A stretch of DNA of 64,000 nucleotides from positions 39,233 through 103,232 of the forward strand of contig NZ_FNAG01000014.1 of NCBI RefSeq assembly GCF_900101825.1, written 5' to 3'. This stretch comes from Aquimonas voraii. GTDB taxonomy: Bacteria; Pseudomonadota; Gammaproteobacteria; Xanthomonadales; Xanthomonadaceae. Below are positions 43,432-51,825 of the stretch, in pieces; the first letter of the stretch is position 1; each line of letters begins with the position of its first letter. The notes under the pieces were generated by a model. It saw only the letters and a program-made list of their open reading frames with translations, was not told where the DNA came from and searched no databases. A program made the position numbers and the translations under genes.

Positions 43432-45138
43432 ATGAAGCTGCGTATCGCCGTCCTGCCTGCCGCTCTCGCCGCCCTGTTGCTCGCCGCCTGCGGCAAGGAC
43501 GAGGGTCCGCTGCCGCCGCTGGCCTACGTGCCTGCGGACACGCCCTATGTGATGGGCGCGATCGAGCCGATTCCGCGCGCGGTCGCCGACGAATGGCTGG
43601 CCCTGAGCAGCCGCCTGCTGCCGATGTACCGCGACCTGCTGGACCAGTCCATCACCGAACTTGAAGCCAAGCCGGCCGAGGAAGCGCCCGGCCTGCCGCT
43701 GCTGCGTGGCCTCCGCGCCGAACTCGAAGGCAAGGCTGACCTCGCCCAGCTGGTCGAGGCCTGGGGCCTGACGCTGACCCCGCTGAGCGCGGTCTATGGC
43801 ATCGATCTGGTGCCGGTGCTGCGCATCGAGCTGGCCGACGCCGCGCGCTTCGCCGAGGGCATCGCCCGCATGGAGGCCGCCGCCGGCGCCGCGCTGACCC
43901 GCGGCACGGTCGACGAGCTGTCGTACTGGAGCTTCCAGCCGGACGAGGCCCCGCTGCGTCTGGTGTTCGCGACACAGGGCAATCAGCTGGTCGCCACGCT
44001 GGCGCCGGCCACCGCCGATGACGCCCTGCTGCGCCGTCTGCTGGGCCTCGAACTGCCCGAAGACAACCTGCTGGACGCCGGCATCCTCGCCGACTTGAAC
44101 AAGCGCCTCGGTTACGTCGCCTATGGCTCCGGCTACCTCGACCATGCGCGCCTGTTCGAACTGTTGGCGAAGCCGATGACCGGCAGCCAGGGGGCCTTCC
44201 TGAAGGCGCTCAAGATCACTCCGCCCGACGCGGCCTCCGAGGCCTGCATGAGCGAGGGTCGCGCGCTGACCGCGCAGTGGCCGCGCACCGCGGTCGGCTA
44301 CACCCGCTTCGACGCCGGCGGCTACCGCATGCGCGCGCTGATCGAAGCGCCAAAGCCGGTGATGGACGACCTGCGCACGGTGCTGGCGCCCACGCCCGGC
44401 CTGGCCGAAGCCGCCAGCGCGCTGATGAGCTTCTCGTTCGCGCTGAAGGCCGACGCCCTGCCGCCCTTGGCCAGCAAGTGGGCCAACGCCGTGCGCAGCG
44501 CGCCCTGGACCTGCGAGGCCCTGCAGCCGCTCAACGAGAGCTTCAGCGAGCTTGGCGACGCCATGCAGAACCCCGCGATCTACGCCGTCGGCCCCAGCGC
44601 CAACGCCCTGCATGTGCTGCTCAGCAAGTTCGAACTGCCCGCGGGCGGGTTCGCCTCCGGCGAGACGCCCACCTTCGAGGGCAAGCTGCTGATCGGTTCG
44701 CCCAATCCGCAGGGCCTGGTGGCCATGGCGCGCAACTTCGTGCCGCAGCTGGCCGAGTTCCGACTGGAAACCGATGCCGAGCCGGTTGCCATGCCGACCC
44801 TGCCGGATGCGCCGGTCGAACTGCAGCTGTTCGGTGCTGCCAGCGCACAGGCACTTGGCATCGCGATCGGCGAATCCCAGCGCGACAGCCTGCGCGCCTC
44901 GCTGGCCGTGGACGCCACCGGCCCGCAGCCGCTGTTCCAGTTCAGTTACCAGGGCAAGTTCTACGGCGGGATCATGCGCAGCGTGATGGAGGAAGCCGCC
45001 AAGGCCGACCCCAACGCGCCCGACATGAGCCCGATGTTCAAGATCTACGAGGACATGATCGAGCGCGCCGACGCGCAGATGCTGTTCAGCGCCGACGGCA
45101 TCGAGTTCACCGCCGAGTACGTGGTGCCGAAGCGCTGA
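43432..45138 (+). CDS. Large lipoprotein of unknown function
   Basis: 568 residues from the ATG at 43432, which has AGGGA upstream and a lipoprotein signal (L-L-L-A-A-C, Cys near 20). The mature part is alpha/beta and Ala/Leu-rich, with P-P-L-A-Y-V-P-A-D-T-P-Y-V-M-G-A-I-E-P at its start and repeated pairs of similar segments, a plan like periplasmic proteins with duplicated folds. No enzyme motif is visible. It is divergent from cobB and stands alone. I do not recognise a named family; function is open. Confidence 0.8.
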   Translation: MKLRIAVLPAALAALLLAACGKDEGPLPPLAYVPADTPYVMGAIEPIPRAVADEWLALSSRLLPMYRDLLDQSITELEAKPAEEAPGLPLLRGLRAELEGKADLAQLVEAWGLTLTPLSAVYGIDLVPVLRIELADAARFAEGIARMEAAAGAALTRGTVDELSYWSFQPDEAPLRLVFATQGNQLVATLAPATADDALLRRLLGLELPEDNLLDAGILADLNKRLGYVAYGSGYLDHARLFELLAKPMTGSQGAFLKALKITPPDAASEACMSEGRALTAQWPRTAVGYTRFDAGGYRMRALIEAPKPVMDDLRTVLAPTPGLAEAASALMSFSFALKADALPPLASKWANAVRSAPWTCEALQPLNESFSELGDAMQNPAIYAVGPSANALHVLLSKFELPAGGFASGETPTFEGKLLIGSPNPQGLVAMARNFVPQLAEFRLETDAEPVAMPTLPDAPVELQLFGAASAQALGIAIGESQRDSLRASLAVDATGPQPLFQFSYQGKFYGGIMRSVMEEAAKADPNAPDMSPMFKIYEDMIERADAQMLFSADGIEFTAEYVVPKR

Positions 45139-45197
45139 GTGTGGGCGCTCGCATCGGCGCGCTGCGATCCGTCAATCGCTGCGCGCCGATGCAAGGC

Positions 45198-45974
45198 TCA
45201 GAAACCGTACTCGCTGAAGCCGCCGTCCACCGCCAGACACTGGCCGGTGATGTAGCTCGCCGCTGGCAGGCAGAGGAAGGCCACTGCAGCCGCGACCTCC
45301 TCGGGCTCGCCCACCCGCCGCATCGGCGTGCGTTCGATCACTTCATCGAGATAGTCCGGGTCGGCCAGCTTTGGCGAGGTGCGGCGCGTGCGGATGTACC
45401 AGGGCGCGACCGTGTTGACGCGGATACCGTCCTCGGCCCACTCGCAGGCGAGATTGCGCGAGAGCTGGTGCAGGCCGGCCTTGCTCATGCCGTAGGGCGC
45501 GCCGGTACGCACATGGTTCAGGCCCGACACCGAGCCGATGTTGACGATGCTCGACTGCGCATGCTGACGCAGCAGCGGATAGGCCAGCCGGCACAGCTCG
45601 AAGGGTGCGGCCAGGTTCAGTTCGACGATCGCCCGCCACTGCGCGTCCTCGTAGTCCACCGCCGCACGGCTCTCGTTGGTGCCGGCGTTGTTGACCAGGA
45701 TCGACAGCGCCTCGCCGCGGTCCTCGATCCAGTCGAACAGGGCAATGCGCTCCTCCGGTTGGGCAAGATCGGCGGCGAAGGTCGAGCACGACAGCCCCAC
45801 GATGTCTTCTTCCAGCTCGGCCTGCACGGCCGCCAGGCGCTCGCCCTCGCGGGCTACCAGCAACAGGCGCGCACCCAGCGCGCCCAGCTCGCGCGCGCAG
45901 GCCAGGCCAATGCCCCAGCTGGCCCCGGTGATCAGGGCCACCTGGCCATCCAGACGCCAGCGCGATGCACTCAT
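45198..45974 (-). CDS. SDR-family oxidoreductase, tropinone reductase-like
   Basis: 258 residues. NAD(P)-binding [14 protein letters not shown], and the catalytic Ser-Tyr-Lys set (I-G-S-V-S-G, then Y-G-M-S-K). The stretch [17 protein letters not shown] is very like tropinone reductase-type SDRs, as is the C-terminal [12 protein letters not shown]. Substrate unknown. The start is the ATG at 45974; the frame to 46586 is antisense to the next lipoprotein gene. Divergent from that gene with 66 bp between starts. Confidence 0.9.
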   Translation of the reverse strand: MSASRWRLDGQVALITGASWGIGLACARELGALGARLLLVAREGERLAAVQAELEEDIVGLSCSTFAADLAQPEERIALFDWIEDRGEALSILVNNAGTNESRAAVDYEDAQWRAIVELNLAAPFELCRLAYPLLRQHAQSSIVNIGSVSGLNHVRTGAPYGMSKAGLHQLSRNLACEWAEDGIRVNTVAPWYIRTRRTSPKLADPDYLDEVIERTPMRRVGEPEEVAAAVAFLCLPAASYITGQCLAVDGGFSEYGF

Positions 45975-46040
45975 GCCACGACCTCGATGCAGGGAATCCG
46001 GCGGGCATAATCGCAGGCCGACTCCGCCGCGAGAACCCGC

Positions 46041-46388
46041 ATGCGCGCCGCCCCCATCCTGATCGCCACCAGTCTGATCGCGCTGCTGCTCGGCGCCTGC
46101 GCCGAGGGGCCCGCACCGGCCAGCGACTGCAGTCCGCAGGCGCAGTGGCGTGCCGGCCTGGAGCGTCGCCTGCCCGACCCGGTCTGCAGCGAAGACGCCG
46201 CCAAGGAAGCCCATCTGCTTGGTACCGAACTGGCCGGCCTGCGCGCGGAGTTCGATGAACTCGCCGAGCAGTTGCGAACCACCACCGGCGAATCCGCCGG
46301 CGCCCTGCAGCGTCGCCAGCGCCAGCTGCAGATCGACATCGAGGCGATCGAATCGGAAGCGCGCATCCAGGGCTGGATCACGCGCTGA
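46041..46388 (+). CDS. Small lipoprotein, unknown function
   Basis: 115 residues. Signal with lipobox L-L-G-A-C (Cys near 20), then [10 protein letters not shown], a [15 protein letters not shown] segment, and a C-terminal coiled coil (about 60-110). It has general resemblance to DUF2799-like small lipoproteins, but I cannot confirm this. Sits between divergent SDR and convergent secreted protein genes. Confidence 0.75.
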   Translation: MRAAPILIATSLIALLLGACAEGPAPASDCSPQAQWRAGLERRLPDPVCSEDAAKEAHLLGTELAGLRAEFDELAEQLRTTTGESAGALQRRQRQLQIDIEAIESEARIQGWITR

Positions 46389-46410
46389 ACGCGCGGGTCC
46401 GGCCGCGACC

Positions 46411-47736
46411 TCAGGGTTCGATCGGACGATGGGTGAAGAACGCCACCGATACCGGACCCAGCGTGGAAACGTCGATGAACAGCCCTTCGCCCGAACGCTC
46501 GGCGCCGCCGTACCAGACGCCCGCCATCCAGCGTGCGTCCGGCATCGCTGCCACGCCCAGGCGTTCGCACTCTTCCGCCGCGGCATTCGGCAGCAGGCGC
46601 TGGATCAGATAGCCGCCGCTGCCAAAGCCCGCACCCTCGCCGGCATCGCTGTCCCAGCGCAGTTCGCCGCTGGCGCAGCCGTTGAACTCGATCGAGAGCT
46701 GACCCCAAGGTCTGCGCTGGATGTCCCCCGGGTTGAAGTCCGCCCCAAAGGCCGCGCCGGTCGCACTCTGCATGGCCTCGACCCGCAGGCGCTGGCCCTC
46801 GACCTCGCCGGCCCCCACCACCCAGTACTGCGAGCCGATCTGCGCCGTATCGAGGGTCCGGGCGGCTGGCAGCACGGCCACGAAGGTGGCACCGCGCAAG
46901 CCGCCGGCGCCTGAGCTGACCAGCTCGCCGATCACCTCGCCGCTCGCGGCGTCGATCTTGATCACGCGGTTCTCGCTGGAACTCGCGACCAGCAGCGTGC
47001 TGGCGTCGAGACGGTCGATGCCGGTCGGCCTGAATCCGGGCGCGAGTTCGGTGAACACGCGTTCGAAGCCGCCATCGGCGCGGAAGCGCAGCACCTTGCC
47101 GGTGGCCTCGCTGGTGACCAGCACGCTGCCGTCAGCCTGGAACAGCAGGCCGCGCGTCCAGTTGAGGCCGCCGCTGCCGGCGGCAATGAAGCCCGAGGTC
47201 TGTCCGGTCGACGGATCGAAGCGCACCACGTTGGCGCTGTCGAAGCCGGGGATGTACAGCCTGCCGTCCGGCCCGAAGCGCAGGCCGTTGTCGGCGCCGG
47301 CCAATCCCGCGCTGCGCGCGGCCACGACCACCGACGCGTTGGCGCCGGGCGACTCAAAGCGCAGGACATCCGAGCTGGTGTAGCGGCCGACATAGGCTCG
47401 ACCCTGGGCATCGAAGTCGATGCCGGTGATGCCCGAGCCCGGCGTGCTGACGTACGCGGTATCTACGTAGGCCAGGGTGTCTTCGCGGTAGCGCTCGACC
47501 ACGCCGCGCCCCTCGGCGATGACATACAGATGCCCCTGGTGACGGCGGATGGCCTGCGCACCATTGAGCCGGGACCGCGCATCGAGGTTGCCCAGCGAGG
47601 CACCGGTGCAGCCGTCGTAGACGTGCACGGTCGAGTAGTAGCCACTCACCAGGACGCGCGGGCAGGCCTCGGCCGCGGCGGTGAGCGTGGGCAGCAGGGC
47701 GGCGAGTGCGGCAAGCGGCGATAGCCAGCGGATCAT
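46411..47736 (-). CDS. Secreted beta-propeller (NHL/WD-like) protein
   Basis: 441 residues. Signal peptide (1-22, ending T-A-A-A-E-A). About six repeats follow with the pattern [38 protein letters not shown] and [13 protein letters not shown], typical of an NHL-type propeller. The C-terminal 110 residues form a separate domain ([27 protein letters not shown]), which I associate with secreted Lysobacterales proteins. Start at 47736 has a GGAG box. Divergent from the CadC-like regulator gene, which may control it. Confidence 0.82.
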   Translation of the reverse strand: MIRWLSPLAALAALLPTLTAAAEACPRVLVSGYYSTVHVYDGCTGASLGNLDARSRLNGAQAIRRHQGHLYVIAEGRGVVERYREDTLAYVDTAYVSTPGSGITGIDFDAQGRAYVGRYTSSDVLRFESPGANASVVVAARSAGLAGADNGLRFGPDGRLYIPGFDSANVVRFDPSTGQTSGFIAAGSGGLNWTRGLLFQADGSVLVTSEATGKVLRFRADGGFERVFTELAPGFRPTGIDRLDASTLLVASSSENRVIKIDAASGEVIGELVSSGAGGLRGATFVAVLPAARTLDTAQIGSQYWVVGAGEVEGQRLRVEAMQSATGAAFGADFNPGDIQRRPWGQLSIEFNGCASGELRWDSDAGEGAGFGSGGYLIQRLLPNAAAEECERLGVAAMPDARWMAGVWYGGAERSGEGLFIDVSTLGPVSVAFFTHRPIEP

Positions 47737-47937
47737 GGGGGAGCTCCGTTCGTGTGGAGTCGTCAGGCTGCCCGCGGCCGTCGCCGAAACCCTGCGTTTT
47801 GCCGCCCTGAAACCTCTCTTTTTTCTCTCTTCGCAGCGCCAGCGTGCCGGCCCGGCCGCGGGCGGGGCATGGCTGCGGCATGCTGCACCTCCGCCCTGGC
47901 CTCGGGTCGCACGGCCTCGCCTGCTACCGTTCGCACC

Positions 47938-50022
47938 ATGTCCGAACTCCACGCCGCCGCCGATGCTGATCTGCAGATCGGCGACTGGCGGCTGACCCCC
48001 GCCACCCATCGCCTGAGCCGCGACGGCGACGAGAAGCGCTTGACCCGGCTGCAGGTCCAGCTGCTGCTCGCGCTGGCCGAACGCCCCGGGCAGAGCTGGA
48101 GCCGGCAGGCGCTGATCGAGCGGGTATGGCCGCGACGCATGGTGGCCGACGAAGTGCTCTCGCGCGCCATCGCGCAACTCCGGCTGCTGCTGGCGGACGA
48201 CGCACGCCAGCCCCGGTATATCGAAACCCTGCATGGCACCGGCTACCGGCTGCTGGCCGCGGTCGGGCCGGTCCCCGTCGAAGCACTCCCCGCTGCGGGT
48301 CCACCGGCGCCGGCCATGCCGGCAACCGCCGCGATGGGGCGGCGGCGTCACGCCGCGGTGCTGGGGCTGCTGGCCGCGACCATCGGCGTACTTGGAATCG
48401 GCCTGCTGGCGCTCGGCGCGCTGCAGCGCGACCCGAGTCCCGCGCGGGGCGCCGCGGACGTGACCCAGCGCATCGCCGCCGCGCAGAGCTTCATGAGCGC
48501 GGCGGGTGTGCTGCGTCAGCCGCGATTCTCAGCGGACGCGCGGCAAGTGCTGTGGATCGACACCGCCAGCGGGCGCATCGAAGTCGCCGAGCGCTCCGGC
48601 CGACGCCTGCACAGCCTGTCGTTCGGTGCCGCCCAAGCCGGCAGCGCGGCCTTCGCGGCAGACGGGCAGTCGGTCTATGCCCTGCTGCAGACGCCACAGG
48701 GCTGCAGCCTCGTCGAAGTGCTGCTGTCGGCGCCGACCTCAGCCCGCACGCTTTCCGCCTGTCGGCAGGCCGGCCTGGGCGTGGCCGTGGACGCCGATGG
48801 CAGCCTGCTCTTCACCGGACCGCAGGGCGGGCTGCAGCGCCATCCGCGCAATGGGCGCGCGGAGCAGACCCTGACGCACCCGGACTGCGCGGGCTGCGTC
48901 GACAGCCAGCCGCGTCTCGCCGAGGGTCGGCTCGCCTTCCTGCGAGGGCGCCCGGAGGCCCAGGCGATCTGGCTGCAGCAGGCCGCGGGGCCCGCGCAGC
49001 AGCTCGCCGGTGGCGACGATCGAGTCACCGACCTGGCGTTCGCGGGCGCGCTCGCCAAGGGCTCGAACGCCCTGCTGGTGGCCAGCAATGCCTGGGGCAG
49101 TCCGGGTCTTCTGCAGATCGATCCGATCGACGGCGCGCTTCGATGGCTCGGCGCTCGCGGCGCCTATGGTGTCGATGTCGCGGCCGACGGCAGCCTGCTG
49201 CTGGAACTGCGTCAGGTGCAATCGCCGCTCTGGCTGCAGCGCGCCGACGCAGCGCCGCAGCGCCTCACCCAATCGCTCCGCGACGACAGCCAGCCCGCGC
49301 TCAGCCCAGACGGCCGGCGCGTCGCCTTCGTCAGCAACCGCAGCGGCAACGGCGGCATCTGGCTGCTGGACCTGGACAGCGGCAGCGAAACCCTGTTGGC
49401 ACTGCCCGCCGCGCGCGCCTGGACGCGACCGGCCTGGAGCGGTGACGGCCAGCGCCTGTGGCTGAGCCGATACGCGGACGCGGGCGTGCAGGCCGTGCAG
49501 ATCGACGCGGCAACCGCGCGCCTGCTGCCGACGCCAGAGCCGCTGGCGGCGCGGGCGGCCGAACGGGTCTTCGAGCGCGGCCCCGGCGACTACCTGGTGC
49601 AGGTGCTGGAGGGTGAACAGCGCCTGCTGCGCTGGCAGCTCGGTGCGCAGGGCGGGGCCATTGCCGCAAGCCGCGGCGTCGGCGCCTGGGCCAGCGACGG
49701 CGAGTGGCTGGTCTTCCAGACCGCAGGGGCGCGCGGCCTGTGGCGCTGGCGCTGGAGCGACCCCGAAGCCCCTGCGCAGCCTGTGCCCGTCGCCAGCGAG
49801 GGCGGCTGGACCGTGCATCGGGGCCGCCTGTGGTGGTTCAGCGATGCGCCGCAAGGCCGCCTGCAGCACCGGGATCTGGCCACCGGCGCAACCCGGGTGT
49901 GGTCGGAACACTTCGGCGCCGCACCGCGCGAACTGCAGGTGCTGGATGACGGCGCCGCCGTGCTGTTCTCGCGGGTGCTGCGGATCGACAGCGAACTGAT
50001 GCTCTACACGCCCGCAGACTGA
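47938..50022 (+). CDS. CadC-like membrane-bound transcriptional regulator with propeller sensor
   Basis: 694 residues. An OmpR/PhoB-type winged-helix DNA-binding domain at the N-terminus (about 10-100: I-G-D-W-R-L, A-L-I-E-R-V-W-P, Y-I-E-T-L-H-G-T-G-Y-R-L) is followed by one membrane helix (about 140-162) and a large periplasmic TolB/WD40-like propeller (P-R-F-S-A-D-A-R-Q-V, P-A-L-S-P-D-G-R-R-V-A-F-V-S-N-R-S-G). This is the ToxR/CadC plan: DNA binding in the cytoplasm, sensing outside, no kinase. The frame opens at 47752, but M-S-E-L-H at 47938 is the natural start. The 201-bp divergent region with the secreted propeller gene is its likely operator. Confidence 0.87.
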   Translation: MSELHAAADADLQIGDWRLTPATHRLSRDGDEKRLTRLQVQLLLALAERPGQSWSRQALIERVWPRRMVADEVLSRAIAQLRLLLADDARQPRYIETLHGTGYRLLAAVGPVPVEALPAAGPPAPAMPATAAMGRRRHAAVLGLLAATIGVLGIGLLALGALQRDPSPARGAADVTQRIAAAQSFMSAAGVLRQPRFSADARQVLWIDTASGRIEVAERSGRRLHSLSFGAAQAGSAAFAADGQSVYALLQTPQGCSLVEVLLSAPTSARTLSACRQAGLGVAVDADGSLLFTGPQGGLQRHPRNGRAEQTLTHPDCAGCVDSQPRLAEGRLAFLRGRPEAQAIWLQQAAGPAQQLAGGDDRVTDLAFAGALAKGSNALLVASNAWGSPGLLQIDPIDGALRWLGARGAYGVDVAADGSLLLELRQVQSPLWLQRADAAPQRLTQSLRDDSQPALSPDGRRVAFVSNRSGNGGIWLLDLDSGSETLLALPAARAWTRPAWSGDGQRLWLSRYADAGVQAVQIDAATARLLPTPEPLAARAAERVFERGPGDYLVQVLEGEQRLLRWQLGAQGGAIAASRGVGAWASDGEWLVFQTAGARGLWRWRWSDPEAPAQPVPVASEGGWTVHRGRLWWFSDAPQGRLQHRDLATGATRVWSEHFGAAPRELQVLDDGAAVLFSRVLRIDSELMLYTPAD

Positions 50023-50186
50023 ACATCCCGCAGGCGGTCGTCACCTTGTGCAGCGCGGCCAGCGGCGTCGCAGTGGCCGCCCATCGAACGGCGAGCGCGC
50101 CGCGACAGCCACTGCGACCGCCCGGCACCCTCGGCAGGCGTCGGCCGCGAGCGCGAGGCCGTGCCGCCTGCGGCGGCCATGCGGCT

Positions 50187-50600
50187 TCAGTCTTCCAGCG
50201 GAATCACTTCGACTTCTTCAAAGCTCGAGGGCCGCGACTCGGCGGGCTGCGCCTGCGCACGCGGTGGCGTGCCGCCCCCGCAGCGCCAGGTGCCAAAGCG
50301 CTGCTCCCCGTTCAAGGGCTCGGACAAGGGCTTCAGGGTATCGCCCTGGCCACCGGCGGCCTGATTGCGCGCCAGCGTTTCCAGCTCGTCGCGCACCTTG
50401 ATCGCGTTGCGATCCACAAACGCCACCCGATCGCGCACGCTGACCGTGATCTCGCTCAGCATGGTGCCGCAGCGGCTCATGTCCGCCCCTGCATCCACCA
50501 CCCGGATCTGCTTGGCCTCAGGCTCGATCTTGACCCAGGTGCAGGCCGGCAGCAGGACGACCAGGCTGGTGACGAATGCGACGCGGACGGCACGGGACAT
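50187..50600 (-). CDS. DUF4156-like lipoprotein
   Basis: 137 residues. Lipobox L-L-P-A-C (Cys20), then a domain with I-R-V-V-D-A-G-A-D-M-S-R-C-G-T-M-L-S-E-I-T-V-S-V and a helix R-D-E-L-E-T-L-A-R-N-Q-A-A. I recall this pattern from DUF4156/RcsF-like small envelope lipoproteins (two Cys available for a disulfide); function is unknown. C-terminal tail is Pro/Glu-rich (E-E-V-E-V-I-P-L-E-D). Convergent with the regulator gene; the repeat-rich island begins behind its start. Confidence 0.8.
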   Translation of the reverse strand: MSRAVRVAFVTSLVVLLPACTWVKIEPEAKQIRVVDAGADMSRCGTMLSEITVSVRDRVAFVDRNAIKVRDELETLARNQAAGGQGDTLKPLSEPLNGEQRFGTWRCGGGTPPRAQAQPAESRPSSFEEVEVIPLED

Positions 50601-50760
50601 GGAGAACTCCGGGGATCACTGGGCGCCGCGGAGTCTAGCAAGGCCCACCCCGGGCACCGCGCAGCACCCCACGGCGCCGTTCAGCAACGCGCTGGCGCCG
50701 GGCGAGGATCGGCGCGCGCTCAGCTGCGGCGAAACGCCGAACCTCGCGGACATCGAAGTC

Positions 50761-50818
50761 CGCCGAATGGCGGGCTTTGCTGTTGTGGGTGGCTCGACCT
50801 CAGCCGTCTGGGCCTATC
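50761..50818. repeat. Repeat module R1, first copy
   Basis: 58 bp starting CGCCGAATGGCGGGCTTTGC, matching 51184-51241 at about 54 positions. Contains the right half of a terminator hairpin. Confidence 0.75.
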
Positions 50819-50829
50819 TGCCGGGTCCT

Positions 50830-50878
50830 GGCCAGCCCTGCATTTGACTTCCGGAAAGTGAACCTGACCCCGTTTCCG
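50830..50878. repeat. Repeat module R3, first copy
   Basis: 49 bp ending AACCTGACCCCGTTTCCG; the same as 51326-51374 except two bases. Confidence 0.8.
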
Positions 50879-50899
50879 GTTCGACCCCGCCAGTTCTCC

Positions 50900-50952
50900 A
50901 GCGAAGTCAGGCCTCGCTCTCCGCAGCATGTGGCAAAACAAGACCTGACCCT
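50900..50952. repeat. Repeat module R2, first copy
   Basis: 53 bp with GTGGCAAAACAAGACCTGAC; matches 51255-51307 closely. The GACCTGACCC and AACCTGACCCC ends of R2 and R3 are alike. Confidence 0.8.
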
Positions 50953-51145
50953 GGATTTCCCTGCCGGCTCTATAAGATTCTTCAGCGCCGACGAGCGCAG
51001 GATCGCCGAGGGCGTGCTCGACTCGCTGATTGTTCAGCACCAGGCCAAGCGGCTGTTTGCACAGCCGGCCAGTGCGAGTGCGAACACCGCTCCCAAAGCC
51101 ACAGCGCCCAGCAAGAGCAGCGGCAAGCGGCGCGCTGCGCGCTGA
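50953..51145 (+). pseudogene. Possible 3' fragment of a protein gene
   Basis: About 60 codons between repeat modules read F-F-S-A-D-E-R-R-I-A-E-G-V-L-D-S-L, then H-Q-A-K-R-L-F-A-Q-P and a Lys/Ala/Ser-rich tail to a TGA, closely followed by a good terminator. This looks like the true end of a gene whose front is missing; the in-frame part before 50953 is repeat sequence. Parent gene not recognised. Confidence 0.35.
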
Positions 51146-51173
51146 CCCTCCGCGCAACCCCAAGCCTCAGAAA

Positions 51174-51208
51174 CAACAAAGCCCGCCGGATGGCGGGCTT
51201 TGCTGTTG
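51174..51208 (+). terminator. Terminator hairpin after the gene fragment
   Basis: AAAGCCCGCC-GGAT-GGCGGGCTTT, extended by CAACA/TGTTG across a small bulge. Its right half is the start of repeat module R1. Confidence 0.75.
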
Positions 51209-51241
51209 TGGGGGGCTCGACCACAGCCGTCAGGGCCTATC
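51184..51241. repeat. Repeat module R1, second copy
   Basis: See 50761-50818. Here the left half of the hairpin is also present. Confidence 0.75.
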
Positions 51242-51254
51242 GTTGCCGCGACCC

Positions 51255-51307
51255 AGCGAAGTCAGGCATCGCCCTCCGTGGCATGTGGCAAAACAAGACC
51301 TGACCCT
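51255..51307. repeat. Repeat module R2, second copy
   Basis: See 50900-50952. In this copy R2 comes before R3; in the first it comes after. Confidence 0.8.
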
Positions 51308-51325
51308 CTGCTTATGTCGGGTGCC

Positions 51326-51374
51326 GGCGAGCCCTGCATTTGACTTCCGGAAAGTTAACCTGACCCCGTTTCCG
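51326..51374. repeat. Repeat module R3, second copy
   Basis: See 50830-50878. Followed by a short tandem repeat of GACCCCGTTTCCG. Confidence 0.8.
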
Positions 51375-51387
51375 ACCCCGTTTCCGC

Positions 51388-51825
51388 TCAATGAACCCGG
51401 TTTTCAAGGAAGTCGAAATGCAATGCGTAAACTGACCAAATGTTTCCAGCAAGATCCGCAATTGCATGCCGATACACGCCATTCCTAAGCAGTACTAGTT
51501 CCTGCACTGTTAACGCTTGAGGAGCACGAACCTTAGCTTGCGGGAAATCCACTCTTCTCACCGCTCCATAAATGAAACTGTAGTGTCGGGTCAAGCAGCT
51601 TGACTCGAATTTGAGCTGAATACCCCGTTCTGTGTAGTTCGCGCTCAAGAGTTGGCTTCTCCAGAAGCTCCGAGGCATACCCGGGATGTATCGCTCCTTT
51701 TCCAACAAGCTTTGCGCATTTCCATGAAGTTTGCACCTCAATTCGCCCGCGTAGTCGAGATAGCGCTCCAAATCGAAACGAGTAGAGCCTCCCATACACC
51801 TAATGTAAAGAAATCTACTCAACAC
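51388..51825 (-). CDS. Probable immunity protein for the RHS toxin
   Basis: 145 residues, or 135 from the Met at 51795 (M-G-G-S-T-R-F-D-L-E-R-Y-L-D-Y). Soluble, no signal. Its start overlaps the end of the RHS gene by 7 bp on the same strand, the usual place of an immunity gene. Base composition is visibly more AT-rich than the flanking chromosome. No family was recognised; the pattern (F-D-L-E-R-Y-L-D-Y, W-S-V-Y-A-L-H-F-D-F) resembles small immunity proteins only in general terms. It should neutralise the toxin tail encoded just upstream; this is inferred from position. Confidence 0.65.
   Translation of the reverse strand: MLSRFLYIRCMGGSTRFDLERYLDYAGELRCKLHGNAQSLLEKERYIPGMPRSFWRSQLLSANYTERGIQLKFESSCLTRHYSFIYGAVRRVDFPQAKVRAPQALTVQELVLLRNGVYRHAIADLAGNIWSVYALHFDFLENRVH

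Larger units (their letters stand above)
50601..51387. other. Repeat-rich intergenic region at the edge of the RHS island
   Basis: 787 bp that hold two copies of each of three short modules in different order and a gene fragment between them. The modules are listed separately. No intact gene was recognised. Confidence 0.6.

Noticed and set aside
50870..50905. tRNA-like 3' end (GGTTCGACCCCGCC)
   Set aside because: No matching acceptor or anticodon arms upstream; the bases belong to the R3 repeat edge.
50720..51163. 147-codon minus-strand frame in the repeat region
   Set aside because: Composed mainly of repeat modules read backwards, no ribosome binding site and no family features.
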